From: an uncultured bacterium
Lineage (GTDB): Bacteria; Bacillota; Clostridia; Christensenellales; HGM11417
Reading direction: 5' to 3'
Assembly (NCBI GenBank): GCA_905215695.1
Contig: CAJMQN010000005.1
Span: forward strand, 62,001-126,000
Length of the DNA: 64,000 nt
The notes below the pieces were generated by a model. It was not told the DNA's origin, ran no database searches, and saw only the letters and a list, made by a program, of their open reading frames with translations. The position numbers and the translations under genes were made by a program. Below are positions 51,770 through 61,574 of this stretch, one piece after another (positions within the stretch are counted from its first letter, which is position 1; each line of letters begins with the position of its first letter).

Positions 51770-54730
51770 ATGACGCAGAAAAGATGGAAAATTTCTCTGC
51801 TCGCAGCCGCGCTTCTCGCCGCGGTTTGTCTGTCGCTCGGACTCTCGTTTGCGGCGACGACAGACGGTTTTTCGGAGGTGACGATTGCGGAGTATCAGAC
51901 CTACGGGAGCGAATTAAGCGTCCCCAAGGCGACCTATACCGCAGGGGGGAAAACCGTTGACGCTTCCGCCGTGCTGTACTATCCCGACGGCAGGGTTTCT
52001 TCCGCCGCTCGTCCCGTACTGGACTGCGCGGGCGTCTATTCTCTTGAATACGCCGCCTACACGGAGGGCGGCTACGCAAGAATGACAAAGGATTTCACCG
52101 TTCGGGTTGCCGCCTATTCCGCGAAGAATCCCGCCAGCACGATGACCTACGGCGAATATGAGGGAACGAGGGGACTCCTTTGCAATATCGTGACCGGAGA
52201 TACGCTCACCTTCTCGCAGGTCATCGATCTCAATAAAAAGACCGAAAACGACCTGCTCGCAAAGCTCTTTGTGATTCCGTCTACGCCGGGTATGGCGGAC
52301 TTCGAGAAATTGGAGTTTACTCTGACGGATATTTACGATGAAAACAATAAGGTGACGATCGTCCACATTCCGTACAACAACAATCCCGCCTCCCACGGCT
52401 ACACGAAGGCGGCGGCGTCCGGGCAGCCCCTTACGGGATATGAATCCGGAAGGGACATGGTGCACGTGAATAACGCTTACGGCACGCCCACCTGGTTCAT
52501 CTATCAGCCGACAAAGAATTATACCGCGAACACGATCAGCATTTCCATGAATTATGAGACCAAATCCGTGTACGCCAATAAGGCGCTTGTCGCAGACCTT
52601 GACAATCAGAAATTTTTTACGAAGCTCTGGAGCGGGTTCACGACCGGCGAAGTGCGTTTGTCTATCAAACCGGGGAGCGGCACCGTGGCGCGTTTCATGG
52701 TGACCGAAGCCGCGGGCGCGAGTCTTTCCGTTGCGGAGTATGACGATACCGATGCGCCGATTCTGAACATAGATACCGGGAATTACGGCGACGAGATTCC
52801 CCACGCAGTGGCGGGAAAACCCTATCCGATTTTTTCCGCGACGGCTTTTGACCGGGTGTTCGGAACGTGCGACGTCACGGTCAAGGTCTGGCGGAACTAT
52901 TATTCGAGCGCAAAATATCAGTATCCGATAGAGAACGGCGCCTTTACGCCGGATAAGACCGGAGAGTACGTGCTCGAATATTCCGCCAAGGACGGTTTCC
53001 GGAACGTCGGTACGAAGATTCTGACTGTGACGGCGGTACAGGCTTCCGAGACGGACGCGCTCGAAATTCTTCTGACGGGGGAGACAACGGAGGGACTCGC
53101 CGGCATCGCGGTGCCCTTTGGTCAGGCAACCGCAGCGGGGGGAGTCGGCGACAAAAAAGTCGAGGTCTCCGTTGCGGACGAGAATGGTGTGACCGTCGAA
53201 GCGAATAGCGAAGGTTTCCTTCCGAAGAGGACGGGCGTTTATACGGTCACCTATACTGCCGTCGATTATGTGGGAAATGTCTCGGAGAAGAGCTATTCCG
53301 TAACGGTCAAACCCAATCTCGAACCGGTGTTCGAGAGGGACGCTTCGGTACAGAAGTACCTGATTGCGGGATACGGCTATACCTTCCCTGCACTCTCTGC
53401 GACGGATTACAGCGTGGAGAATCCCGTTCCCGTTGACGCATCTGTTTCCGTTATTGCGGAGGGCGCGGAGACGCAGGTAAACGGCAGTTACGTGCCGGAC
53501 GCCGCGCTCGACGGTCAGACGATTACCGTTCGCTATACCGCGCGCGGCGCGAAAGGGACGGGGTCGAAGGACTATTCCGTCCGGATCGTCAACGTCAAGG
53601 ACGGGAACGCGCTCGACTTTTCCAAATTCTTTGTCTGGGAGGGGGACGCGAAGGTCAACACAAAGAAGGAGACCTATATTGCCTATCGGGCGAATGACGC
53701 GGATAACGTGATATTTAACTATATCAATCCGCTCTACTACCGCGAATTCTCCCTCAAATTTATGCTCAATTCAACGAACGTCGGCAGAGCCGACATCTAT
53801 CTGACGGGATGTGCAGATCCTTCTCAGGTTTTGAAAATCAGCTTTTTCAAGGGCTCGGATTCGGTGCAAATCCGCATCAACGACGGCTATGGCTACGAGA
53901 CGACCTATCAGCCCAAGGCAACCTTCGATGTGACCTTCGATTCCTTGCTCAACCGTATTGCGAGCAACGGCGTATTTTACTCCTTCGACAGCTTTTTGAA
54001 CGGAACGCCCTTTGCAGGCTTTACGGGTGAAACCATTTGGCTTCGAATAGAATTCGGAGATTATAACGGGAAAAACGAGCTCTTTCGAGTCTATTCCCTC
54101 AACGGTCAGGTATTCAGTTCGGACACCGAGGAATATATCGGACCGCAGATTGTACGCCTGGGTGAGTATGGGGGAACCAAATCCATCGGAAGCCGGGCGA
54201 CGGTTACCGAGGCGATTGCAATCGACGTTTTAAACCCGCTGACGGAATTTTCGGTGAGCGTAACGGACCCGAACGGAGACTACGTGAAGGATATCAACGG
54301 CGTGACGCTGGACACCGTACCCTATGCGAGATACCAATTCGACCTCATTTCCTACGGTCGCTATACAGTAACGCTGGTTGCCACGGACGGAGCGGGAAAT
54401 TCCTCGGAAATCTTCTATATCGAAAACGTCGTAAATACTGCGGGACCGACGATTCATCTGTCTGAAAACCCGCCCGAAACCGTGCGTGCGGGAACAAAAT
54501 TTTCGCCTCCCGCGGCGACGGCGACGGACGACCTCACGCCTTCGGATCAAATTGTGCTCCGCGTCTTTCTGCACAGACCGGACGGAACGGTGGAACAGCT
54601 TACCGATTCCAAAAAGCCTGAAAACAAAATTGAAGTCACTTTGACTGCCGGCGTCTATACCCTGACTTATCTCGCCATTGACGGGGACGGCAACGCGACG
54701 TTTTCGGACTATACCATGACGGTAAAGTGA
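51770..54730 (+). CDS. Large secreted protein with Ig-like/cadherin-like beta domains
   Basis: The protein has 986 residues. A signal peptide (MTQKRWKISLLAAALLAAVC onward, cleavage near residue 29) is followed by beta-sandwich units. Repeated endings such as KTGEYVLEYSAKDGFRNVGT, RTGVYTVTYTAVDYVGNVSE, YGRYTVTLVATDGAGNSSE and AGVYTLTYLAIDGDGNATFS mark at least four Ig-like repeats. A lectin-like region at about 620-830 contains FVWEGDAKVNTKKETYIAYR and EFSLKFMLNSTNVGRADIY. There is no lipobox, LPXTG, SLH or membrane anchor. Its place between ABC permeases and a DUF4838 lipoprotein suggests glycan binding at the cell surface. Confidence 0.75.
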   Translation: MTQKRWKISLLAAALLAAVCLSLGLSFAATTDGFSEVTIAEYQTYGSELSVPKATYTAGGKTVDASAVLYYPDGRVSSAARPVLDCAGVYSLEYAAYTEGGYARMTKDFTVRVAAYSAKNPASTMTYGEYEGTRGLLCNIVTGDTLTFSQVIDLNKKTENDLLAKLFVIPSTPGMADFEKLEFTLTDIYDENNKVTIVHIPYNNNPASHGYTKAAASGQPLTGYESGRDMVHVNNAYGTPTWFIYQPTKNYTANTISISMNYETKSVYANKALVADLDNQKFFTKLWSGFTTGEVRLSIKPGSGTVARFMVTEAAGASLSVAEYDDTDAPILNIDTGNYGDEIPHAVAGKPYPIFSATAFDRVFGTCDVTVKVWRNYYSSAKYQYPIENGAFTPDKTGEYVLEYSAKDGFRNVGTKILTVTAVQASETDALEILLTGETTEGLAGIAVPFGQATAAGGVGDKKVEVSVADENGVTVEANSEGFLPKRTGVYTVTYTAVDYVGNVSEKSYSVTVKPNLEPVFERDASVQKYLIAGYGYTFPALSATDYSVENPVPVDASVSVIAEGAETQVNGSYVPDAALDGQTITVRYTARGAKGTGSKDYSVRIVNVKDGNALDFSKFFVWEGDAKVNTKKETYIAYRANDADNVIFNYINPLYYREFSLKFMLNSTNVGRADIYLTGCADPSQVLKISFFKGSDSVQIRINDGYGYETTYQPKATFDVTFDSLLNRIASNGVFYSFDSFLNGTPFAGFTGETIWLRIEFGDYNGKNELFRVYSLNGQVFSSDTEEYIGPQIVRLGEYGGTKSIGSRATVTEAIAIDVLNPLTEFSVSVTDPNGDYVKDINGVTLDTVPYARYQFDLISYGRYTVTLVATDGAGNSSEIFYIENVVNTAGPTIHLSENPPETVRAGTKFSPPAATATDDLTPSDQIVLRVFLHRPDGTVEQLTDSKKPENKIEVTLTAGVYTLTYLAIDGDGNATFSDYTMTVK

Positions 54731-54740
54731 GGAACCTATT

Positions 54741-56648
54741 ATGAAAAAGATTTTTACCTTCATCTGTATCTTTGCGGTACTTGCCTGCGGTACGCTTGCC
54801 GGATGCGGCGGAAAGCCGGGCGAGGAGCAGGAAGAGAACAATAAGCCCACGGTTGAATTCACGGATTATGACCTCGTCAAGGCGGGCGCAAGCAGTTATA
54901 CCATTGTCGTGCCCGAGACCTCCTCTGCCGGCGAAACCATGGCGCAAAACGATCTTCGGACCTATTTCCGGGAAGCGACGGGAGTCGATCTCCCCATTGT
55001 CACCGACAAGGAAGTGACCTGGTCGGAGGGCGCGGAGTATCTCTCTGTCGGGAATACCGCGTTCCTCGAGGATGCGGGCGTAACTGTGGACCGGGATAAG
55101 ATCGGAGTCAACGGCTATCGCGTCGAGACCAAGGGGCGTTCCGTCTTTATGGCAGGCGGCAAGGAGTACGGCACGCTGTACGCGGTCTATGAATTTTTGC
55201 GCGGGACATTTCATTTTGAAGTGTATGCGTTGGACGAAATCGTCCACGATACGGGCGTGACGGATTGCAAGGTGCCTGACTATCATACCGAGGTGATTCC
55301 CGATATTCAGCAGTTGCAGTCTCAATACGGCGCGCTCATTAACGACGTGTCCGGCGCGCTTCGGCTCGGATATCAGACCTGGGCGGAGCTCTGGATGTTC
55401 GGCGCGATTCCCTCGAGCTCCAAAAATATCGGATTTGTGCACAATACCTTGAGTTATGTAGCGATCGACGATTGGGCGGAAGAGCATCCCACCTGGTTCA
55501 GCCCTGACCGCACGCAGCTTTGTCTCTCCAACGAGGAGATGTACGAGACAGCCTTTTTACCCGCACTCAAAGAGATGATATTGAGCAAGCCGGACGTTTT
55601 AAACGTGTCTGTCACGCAGATGGACGTTCGGACCTGGTGCACCTGCGAACAGTGTTCCGCAGACAAGGCGAAGTATGGCACGGACGCGGGGAATCTTGTC
55701 AATTTCGGCAACAAGTGCGCGCGGGACATCAAGGAATGGCTCGCGGAGGTCGCACCCGGACGCAAGGTCAATATCGTCATCTTCGCCTACCACAACAGCG
55801 AGGGGGCGCCCGCAAAGCTCAACGACGCCGGGGAATACGTGCCCATCGAGGAGAGTCTCAAATTCGAGGACAATCTCGTCCTCTTCTGGTGCCCGAGTAT
55901 TGCGAACTGGAAGGAACCCCTCTACGAGGGCGCGAATGCCAATTATCTCAACAGCATGAAGGCGTGGTCCACGATGGTGCATACCATTTACGTATGGGGA
56001 TACGAAACGAACTTCCACGAGTATCTGTTGAATTTTAATACGGTGGACACCCTTCAGCAGAATATGAAATTTTACCGCGACTTCAATGTTCAGCTTCTCT
56101 TCAATCAGGGAGAGCACAACCAAGCGGTCGGGACAGACTTTACGGACCTCTCTATCTATCTGACCGCCAAGCTCCGCTGGGATGTAGATGCCGACTATGA
56201 TGCGCTCATCCGGGATTTCTTCGCCAACTATTACAAGGAGGCAGGGGATACCATGCTCAGGCTCTTCAATCACCTGCGCGTTTGGGAAAACTATATGGAG
56301 GATTCGCTCGGATACAACGGAAACAAGTTCAACAGCTCGCTCAATCAGAAATACTGGCCGAAAAACGTCCTGGACGGCTTCCTCGCGGAGATTGACCGGG
56401 CGTATGCGGACATCGAACCGCTTAAAATTTCGGATCCCGAAAAGTATGAAAAGCTGTATTGGAGAATCAATCGCGAGAGCATTACTTTCCGGTACGCGCT
56501 CATCAATCTGTATGCCGGCAACTATACGCAGAGCGAACTGCTTCGCATGAAAACGGAGTTCCGTGCGGACGCCGAGAGCATCGGAATCAGTTACTATAAA
56601 GAAGTCGGACCGATCGGCAACCTTTGGTCTCAGTGGGGCATTGCGTAA
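54741..56648 (+). CDS. DUF4838 lipoprotein (glucuronidase-like fold)
   Basis: The protein has 635 residues. MKKIFTFICIFAVLACGTLA ends in lipobox TLAGC with Cys22. Residues 55-150 resemble the N-terminal domain of GH20/GH67-type enzymes (NDLRTYFREATGVDLPIV). The central DUF4838 region has NVSVTQMDVRTWCTCEQCSA, VNIVIFAYHNSEGAP, LVLFWCPSIANWKEPLYEGA and IYVWGYETNFHEYLLNFNT, with conserved Cys and Trp. The family resembles alpha-glucuronidases, but an activity has not been shown to my knowledge. It is probably a surface glycosidase of this locus. Confidence 0.8.
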   Translation: MKKIFTFICIFAVLACGTLAGCGGKPGEEQEENNKPTVEFTDYDLVKAGASSYTIVVPETSSAGETMAQNDLRTYFREATGVDLPIVTDKEVTWSEGAEYLSVGNTAFLEDAGVTVDRDKIGVNGYRVETKGRSVFMAGGKEYGTLYAVYEFLRGTFHFEVYALDEIVHDTGVTDCKVPDYHTEVIPDIQQLQSQYGALINDVSGALRLGYQTWAELWMFGAIPSSSKNIGFVHNTLSYVAIDDWAEEHPTWFSPDRTQLCLSNEEMYETAFLPALKEMILSKPDVLNVSVTQMDVRTWCTCEQCSADKAKYGTDAGNLVNFGNKCARDIKEWLAEVAPGRKVNIVIFAYHNSEGAPAKLNDAGEYVPIEESLKFEDNLVLFWCPSIANWKEPLYEGANANYLNSMKAWSTMVHTIYVWGYETNFHEYLLNFNTVDTLQQNMKFYRDFNVQLLFNQGEHNQAVGTDFTDLSIYLTAKLRWDVDADYDALIRDFFANYYKEAGDTMLRLFNHLRVWENYMEDSLGYNGNKFNSSLNQKYWPKNVLDGFLAEIDRAYADIEPLKISDPEKYEKLYWRINRESITFRYALINLYAGNYTQSELLRMKTEFRADAESIGISYYKEVGPIGNLWSQWGIA

Positions 56649-56662
56649 AAAGGAGAAAGTTC

Positions 56663-57529
56663 ATGTTTAAAATCGGTATTATCGGCAGTGAAAATTCGCA
56701 CGCGCCCGCGTTTATGGATATTTTTCGTTCGGACCCCGCCTACGCCGACCTCAAGGTCGTGGGCGTAGGCGGAGTTGACGCGGAGAGCAACAAGAGATGC
56801 TTTGAGGAGTTTCAGCTTGAATTTATCGCAGAACGTCCGGAGGATATGCTCGGAAAGGTGGACGCTGTGATGGTGACCGCACGGGACGGGAAGTATCACG
56901 CAGAGTTTTCCCGCCCATTCCTCGAGGCGGGGCTTCCCATGTTCATTGACAAGCCGTTTACGACAGACCCTTCGGAGGCAGTATCGCTTGCAAAACTCGC
57001 AAAGTCCAAACAAGTTCCGCTCACGGGGGGATCTTCGCTAAAAAACTGTTATGACGTTCTGATGCTTCAGCATGAGGTTCAAAAGGCGCCCGACAAGGTG
57101 CACGGCGGTTCGGTTGTCGCGCCTCTCAATATGGAGAATCCTTACAGCGGTTTTTGGTTCTATTCCTCTCATCTCGCGGAGATCTGCATGACTGTTTTCG
57201 GCTATGATCCGGTCGAAATTTGCGCGATGGAGTGCGCCGGAAACGTAACCGCTATGGTCAGGTATCAAAATTTCGTCGTCGAAAACCGTTTTATGGACGG
57301 TTGTTATGAGTACTTCGGACAGGTCTCCACAAAGGAGCGGCTCTATTCGAGGGAAATTGACAGTGCGCTCATCTACCGTCACGAGTGTGACGAATTCGCG
57401 GAAATGCTTCGGACCGGAAAGATGAGGCATTCCTATGAACAGCTCGTCGCGCCGGTATTCTATCTCGACGCGGTGAAGAGAGCGTATGAGACCCGAAAGA
57501 CGATTAAAGTGGAAAAGTTTGGAATCTAA
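56663..57529 (+). CDS. Gfo/Idh/MocA family oxidoreductase
   Basis: The protein has 288 residues. The N-terminal Rossmann domain begins KIGIIGSENSHAPAFMDIF, a variant of G-x-G-x-x-G. AVMVTARDGKYHAEFSRPFL and MFIDKPFTTDPSEA contain the family lysine-proline motif (DKP). The C-terminal half is shorter than usual (about 150 residues) and includes SGFWFYSSHLAEICMTVFGY with the substrate histidine. It probably oxidises or epimerises a sugar with NAD(P). An AAGGAGAAAG Shine-Dalgarno fixes the ATG. It lies between the DUF4838 lipoprotein and a NagB-like gene. Confidence 0.85.
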   Translation: MFKIGIIGSENSHAPAFMDIFRSDPAYADLKVVGVGGVDAESNKRCFEEFQLEFIAERPEDMLGKVDAVMVTARDGKYHAEFSRPFLEAGLPMFIDKPFTTDPSEAVSLAKLAKSKQVPLTGGSSLKNCYDVLMLQHEVQKAPDKVHGGSVVAPLNMENPYSGFWFYSSHLAEICMTVFGYDPVEICAMECAGNVTAMVRYQNFVVENRFMDGCYEYFGQVSTKERLYSREIDSALIYRHECDEFAEMLRTGKMRHSYEQLVAPVFYLDAVKRAYETRKTIKVEKFGI

Positions 57530-57549
57530 TGCTTTTAGGATGATTTGAA

Positions 57550-58320
57550 ATGTGTTTGCTCAACGGTTTTTTTGTTTCAGGTCTGACGGTTAAAAAATAC
57601 AACACCCGAAGGGATATGGGTGTCAATGCGGCAATTGACGTGGCGCGCCGTCTTCGGCAAGTCATCAAGGACAGAGGCGAGGCGAATATGGTCTTTGCCG
57701 CCGCTCCTTCGCAGAATGAATTTTTGAATGGGCTGACTTCGATCGGCGGCATCGAGTGGGAGAGAGTGAATGCGTTTCATATGGACGAGTATATCGGGCT
57801 TCCCGCGGATGCGCCGCAGGCTTTCGGGCAATTTCTGCGGGACAGAATTTTCGGGCTGCGGAAATTCAAGAGCGTCAATTATCTGAACGGAAATGCCGCC
57901 GACCTCGGGGAGGAATGCGCAAGATATGAGGCGCTCCTCCGCGCACATTTGCCGGATATCGTCTGCATGGGAATCGGGGAAAACGGACACATCGCTTTCA
58001 ACGATCCCTGGGTTGCGAACTTCCGGGATGAAAAATGGGTCAAGGTGGTAGAGCTCGATGAAATTTGCCGGAATCAACAGGTCAACGACGGGTGCTTTGC
58101 GTCTGTTTCGGACGTGCCGACACACGCGATTACGCTCACGATTCCGGCGCTGACGGAGGCGGACAGCGTCTTCTGTGTCGTTCCCTCTAAGACCAAGGCT
58201 CGGGCGGTCTGGAATACGCTCTACGGCGAGATTTCCGAGAGTTGTCCCGCGAGTATTTTGCGCCGGCATAAAGATGCCGTACTCTACTGCGACAGCGACA
58301 GCGCAGAATTGCTTCGGTAA
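57550..58320 (+). CDS. Glucosamine-6-phosphate deaminase-like protein
   Basis: The protein has 256 residues, close to the 240-266 of NagB. Motifs are ANMVFAAAPSQNEFLNGLTS, VNAFHMDEYIGLPADAPQAF, DIVCMGIGENGHIAFNDP and TITLTIPALTEADSVFCVV by pattern. In canonical NagB the sequences are FNMDEYVGL and GIGxDGHIAFNEP, so His replaces Asn in the first motif and Asn replaces Asp in the second. It may act on GlcN-6-P or another amino sugar phosphate. Close neighbours suggest that an amino sugar is released by this locus. nagA lies 31 kb upstream. Confidence 0.82.
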   Translation: MCLLNGFFVSGLTVKKYNTRRDMGVNAAIDVARRLRQVIKDRGEANMVFAAAPSQNEFLNGLTSIGGIEWERVNAFHMDEYIGLPADAPQAFGQFLRDRIFGLRKFKSVNYLNGNAADLGEECARYEALLRAHLPDIVCMGIGENGHIAFNDPWVANFRDEKWVKVVELDEICRNQQVNDGCFASVSDVPTHAITLTIPALTEADSVFCVVPSKTKARAVWNTLYGEISESCPASILRRHKDAVLYCDSDSAELLR

Positions 58321-58455
58321 ACTTTTCTTTTTTAGGGAGAAAGATGAGGCGCTTTGCCCGTATATCGGCGAACTCTCTTACATTCTTCCGAGCGGAGAAA
58401 ACGGAAGGAACAAAGGTGTTTCCTTTGTAAATTATAATTTTAAGGAGGAAGAAGG

Positions 58456-61400
58456 ATGAAAAAGCTTAGAAGAGCACTCGTTGCGGCGCTTGTTCTCGCG
58501 CTGACCTGTTTCGGATTTGCCGCCTGCGGCGGAGACCCGCTTACGGTCACGTTGGACAAGGAAACGCTGACGATCGAAATCGGCAAGTCCGAGACGCTGA
58601 CGGCGACGCTCAGCAAGGAGGGCGAGGAAGTGACCTGGAGCACTTCCGCCGCTTCGGTCGCTACCGTCTCGGACGGCGTTGTAACGGGCGTTTCGGAAGG
58701 GACGGCGACGATTACCGCGACCGCGGGGGACGCCGCGGCTTCCTGCACCGTCACCGTGCAGGATACCGCGATCCGCCGCGTAACGCTCTCGGACGATAAC
58801 CTCTCGCTTACGATCGGCGGCAAGTACACCGTGACGGCAAAACTCATGGAGGGAACGGAGGAAATCACGGGGCTTAATTGGGACTGGACCTGCGAGATGG
58901 CGGGAATCGCTTCCGTCACGCCGACTGCCTCGGATCCCTCGAAGGGGAGAATTACGGCGCTCGGCACCGGAGACGCGACGATCTTTGCAAGTACGACCTA
59001 TCGCAATAAAAATTATCAGGGTTCGGTTCAACTTAAGGTCACAAATGACGTTGCGTTTTCGATTACGCCCACCGCAAAGGAGCTTTCTGCGGCGGCAGAG
59101 GGGGCATACCCCAATACAGCCGAATTTTCTTATAACCTCGTTGTCAATGACGAACCCGTCACAACGGGCGTGACCTGGCGGAGCGAGAATACGGAAATCG
59201 CTTCGGTGGACGACACCGGACGCGTGACCGCGCACCGCGAGGGTACGGTCAAAATCTTTGCCGAGTATCAAGAGGAAGGCTATGACGCCTACGCGACCGT
59301 AACGGTATTCCCTGTGGAAAGGAAAGCGGAAGAGCAATATTTCGGCGAATCCGACGAACTCGTACTTGCGGGAAGTTTTGAAAGCGTGACATCGGTCGTC
59401 CGCGCCAACGGCGGCGACGTAGAATTTGAAAAGACTTCGGAGGGAATTGCGCTCCGCTCCGAGTTCGAGATCGGGGAGCATACCGTTGTCCTGAAGGACG
59501 GCGTTTACGCAACGAGTCTCACGTTTGTCAGGGCAAACCTTCTGATTGCGGATAAAGCGGCGCTCGACGCCTGGGGAATGAGCTGGGTGCCTGCCGGCAC
59601 GGAGTATGTCCTTCTGACTGCGGACATTCCCTATAACGGAAGCTGGGTGCGCGCGCTCAAAGGGGAGAGCGACAGATACTGGGTCGGCACTTTGGACGGC
59701 AGGGGACACGTTATTTCCAATATCACATTTGATAAGGGTTCCCTCGTCGGAGATAACTTCAGCGGTACGGTAAAGAATCTCGTCATGACCGGTGTCAAGG
59801 TCAATAAAAACGGCGGCGGTACAGGCGCAATCTGCGACCGTTTCCGTCCGGCGGGCACCGTTTCGGGGGCGAGAACGATCGAGAATTGCTACGTTTCCGG
59901 CACTGTGAATGGGACTTTGAGCGGGCTCATTGTCGGCTATTCTTCGGCCAAGATGGGAACGGTCAAAAACTGCGTCGCCGTCGTCGAGGAGCCCCTTCCC
60001 GTCGGCGCATCCGCAATCTGTTCGGCTTTCCCCAAGGACGCAACGTCCTATCATCCAAATCTCGATATTGAGAACTGCATCGTCATCGGCGATTCCGCGG
60101 CGATGCGGAACAAGGATACCGGGGCGGACTATACGCCGGACAACGTCACGGCAGCGTGCTTTACGGAGCGTGCGCAGCTCGAGAATTTCGACTATTCGGA
60201 CATGGGGTTCGGCTCCGATTTCTGGGATACGACCAAGACAGTTCCCATGCCCAAGGGTTTTGCGCTGGAATTTGCAATCACCTCGAGCGAGAGCACGATC
60301 GCTGCGGGCTCGGAAATTACGCTTTCCGTCAGCAGTCCGCTTGCGGTTCTCGCCCTGAAGGAGGGCGCGAACGACGCGGGAGTCACGCTGGTGAACAGAG
60401 TTGTCACCGTTCCTATGTCCGCTGCGGGCAAGAGCTTTACGGTGACCGCGACCGCTTTTGACGGGACGGTCAAGGAAGAGACTTTCGAAGTGCTCGACAT
60501 CGAGGAAGTAGCCGGAACAACCGATCTCGGAATCGCCGACCTCTCCAAAACTTCGGCGGATTGGAGCACAGCGGGATTTGACGGAACAGTCAGGAGCATA
60601 ACGGATTCGACGGGAAAGACGTTGAACTTTACTGCGGGAACGGGAACTGTTTCCATCGCCGCAACCGAATTCGGTGCAGAGCGCGGCGAAAGGACTTTCA
60701 CCGTCGTCACGAACGCGAACAAGCGGTATCAGGCGAAAGCGGTTGTCGCGGACTACGTTATTTCGGACGTAGCAAGCCTGAACGGCTGGCAGACTTTTGC
60801 AAAATCCAAGACCACAGGATATTATATCCTTTCGGCAAATATCGATTACGCATCCGCGACGTTCAGCCAAACGGAACTGGCGTGGTTTGGCGGCACTTTC
60901 GACGGAAGAGGTTATCGTATTTCAAATATTACTTTCGACAAAACGGGACTGCTCGGGGACAATATGGCTGGCATCGTAAAAAATCTCGTATTGGAAAATG
61001 TCAATGTTGTTGCCGGCGGCGCGATTTGCCTAAGATTGGGGGGCAGCCCCGGCGGACTGATTGAAAACTGTTTTGTCAGCGGAAGCGTTCCGGGAACACA
61101 ACTGACCGGATTGATTGTCGGATACAGCAGTAGAGATATTGATCGCGGAATCAAAAACTGCATGGCTGTCGTCACGAATGAGCCTGCTGAGAACAAATCC
61201 GGCGCGTTTGTCGGAGGTTTTACGGGTTATCCGAATCTGTCGATTGCAAACTCCGTCGTTGTGGGCTCTGTCGCTCCCGTCGTCATGAGCGGGGACGGCA
61301 GCGCGAGCACCGCCGACAATATCGACGTGCTGTCCTACGCGGACGCAACGGCGTTCGAGACGGGCGCGGCGGATGCTGCGGCGAAACTGGGCGACGCCTG

Positions 61401-61473
61401 GAGTTGGGACGCGGAGACAAAGACGCTTTCGCTCCTCGGCAACGCGGTCTATACTCTGTCCGCGACAGAGTAA
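58456..61473 (+). CDS. Large lipoprotein with Ig-like (Big_2) domains and duplicated beta-helix-like modules
   Basis: The protein has 1005 residues. MKKLRRALVAALVLALTCFG leads to a lipobox with Cys24 (FAAC). Two or three Big_2-type domains follow (about 29-290; VTWSTSAASVATVSDGVVTG and VTWRSENTEIASVDDTGRVT). Residues 365-600 and 771-1000 are a duplicated module. Each has a line like GRGHVISNITFDKGSLVGD (or GRGYRISNITFDKTGLLGD), then ENCYVSGTVNG, then SGLIVGYSS, as in GLUG-type beta-solenoids. It probably binds a polysaccharide at the surface. AAGGAGG lies upstream of the ATG. Confidence 0.82.
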   Translation: MKKLRRALVAALVLALTCFGFAACGGDPLTVTLDKETLTIEIGKSETLTATLSKEGEEVTWSTSAASVATVSDGVVTGVSEGTATITATAGDAAASCTVTVQDTAIRRVTLSDDNLSLTIGGKYTVTAKLMEGTEEITGLNWDWTCEMAGIASVTPTASDPSKGRITALGTGDATIFASTTYRNKNYQGSVQLKVTNDVAFSITPTAKELSAAAEGAYPNTAEFSYNLVVNDEPVTTGVTWRSENTEIASVDDTGRVTAHREGTVKIFAEYQEEGYDAYATVTVFPVERKAEEQYFGESDELVLAGSFESVTSVVRANGGDVEFEKTSEGIALRSEFEIGEHTVVLKDGVYATSLTFVRANLLIADKAALDAWGMSWVPAGTEYVLLTADIPYNGSWVRALKGESDRYWVGTLDGRGHVISNITFDKGSLVGDNFSGTVKNLVMTGVKVNKNGGGTGAICDRFRPAGTVSGARTIENCYVSGTVNGTLSGLIVGYSSAKMGTVKNCVAVVEEPLPVGASAICSAFPKDATSYHPNLDIENCIVIGDSAAMRNKDTGADYTPDNVTAACFTERAQLENFDYSDMGFGSDFWDTTKTVPMPKGFALEFAITSSESTIAAGSEITLSVSSPLAVLALKEGANDAGVTLVNRVVTVPMSAAGKSFTVTATAFDGTVKEETFEVLDIEEVAGTTDLGIADLSKTSADWSTAGFDGTVRSITDSTGKTLNFTAGTGTVSIAATEFGAERGERTFTVVTNANKRYQAKAVVADYVISDVASLNGWQTFAKSKTTGYYILSANIDYASATFSQTELAWFGGTFDGRGYRISNITFDKTGLLGDNMAGIVKNLVLENVNVVAGGAICLRLGGSPGGLIENCFVSGSVPGTQLTGLIVGYSSRDIDRGIKNCMAVVTNEPAENKSGAFVGGFTGYPNLSIANSVVVGSVAPVVMSGDGSASTADNIDVLSYADATAFETGAADAAAKLGDAWSWDAETKTLSLLGNAVYTLSATE

Positions 61474-61506
61474 AAGGACAAAGATTTGTAACACTATATT
61501 TGACTC

Positions 61507-61541
61507 CTTCGGGGGGCGCCGCGTTGCGGCGTCCCCTCGAA
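61507..61541 (+). other. GC-rich hairpin between the lipoprotein gene and the amidohydrolase gene
   Basis: A stem of about 14 bp with one bulge (61507-61522 with 61526-61541) has a 3-base loop. There is no T-run after it, so it may be a weak terminator or an mRNA-processing or stability element. Confidence 0.5.
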
Positions 61542-61574
61542 GAATTCTTCAAGACTTCTTTTAGGAGATACCCC

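Noticed and set aside
58432..60870. Long open frame of 812 codons on the minus strand
   Set aside because: It is antisense to the 1005-residue lipoprotein, which has a signal peptide, repeats and a Shine-Dalgarno. The antisense product is Arg/Asp-rich with no domain, an effect of GC-rich codon use.
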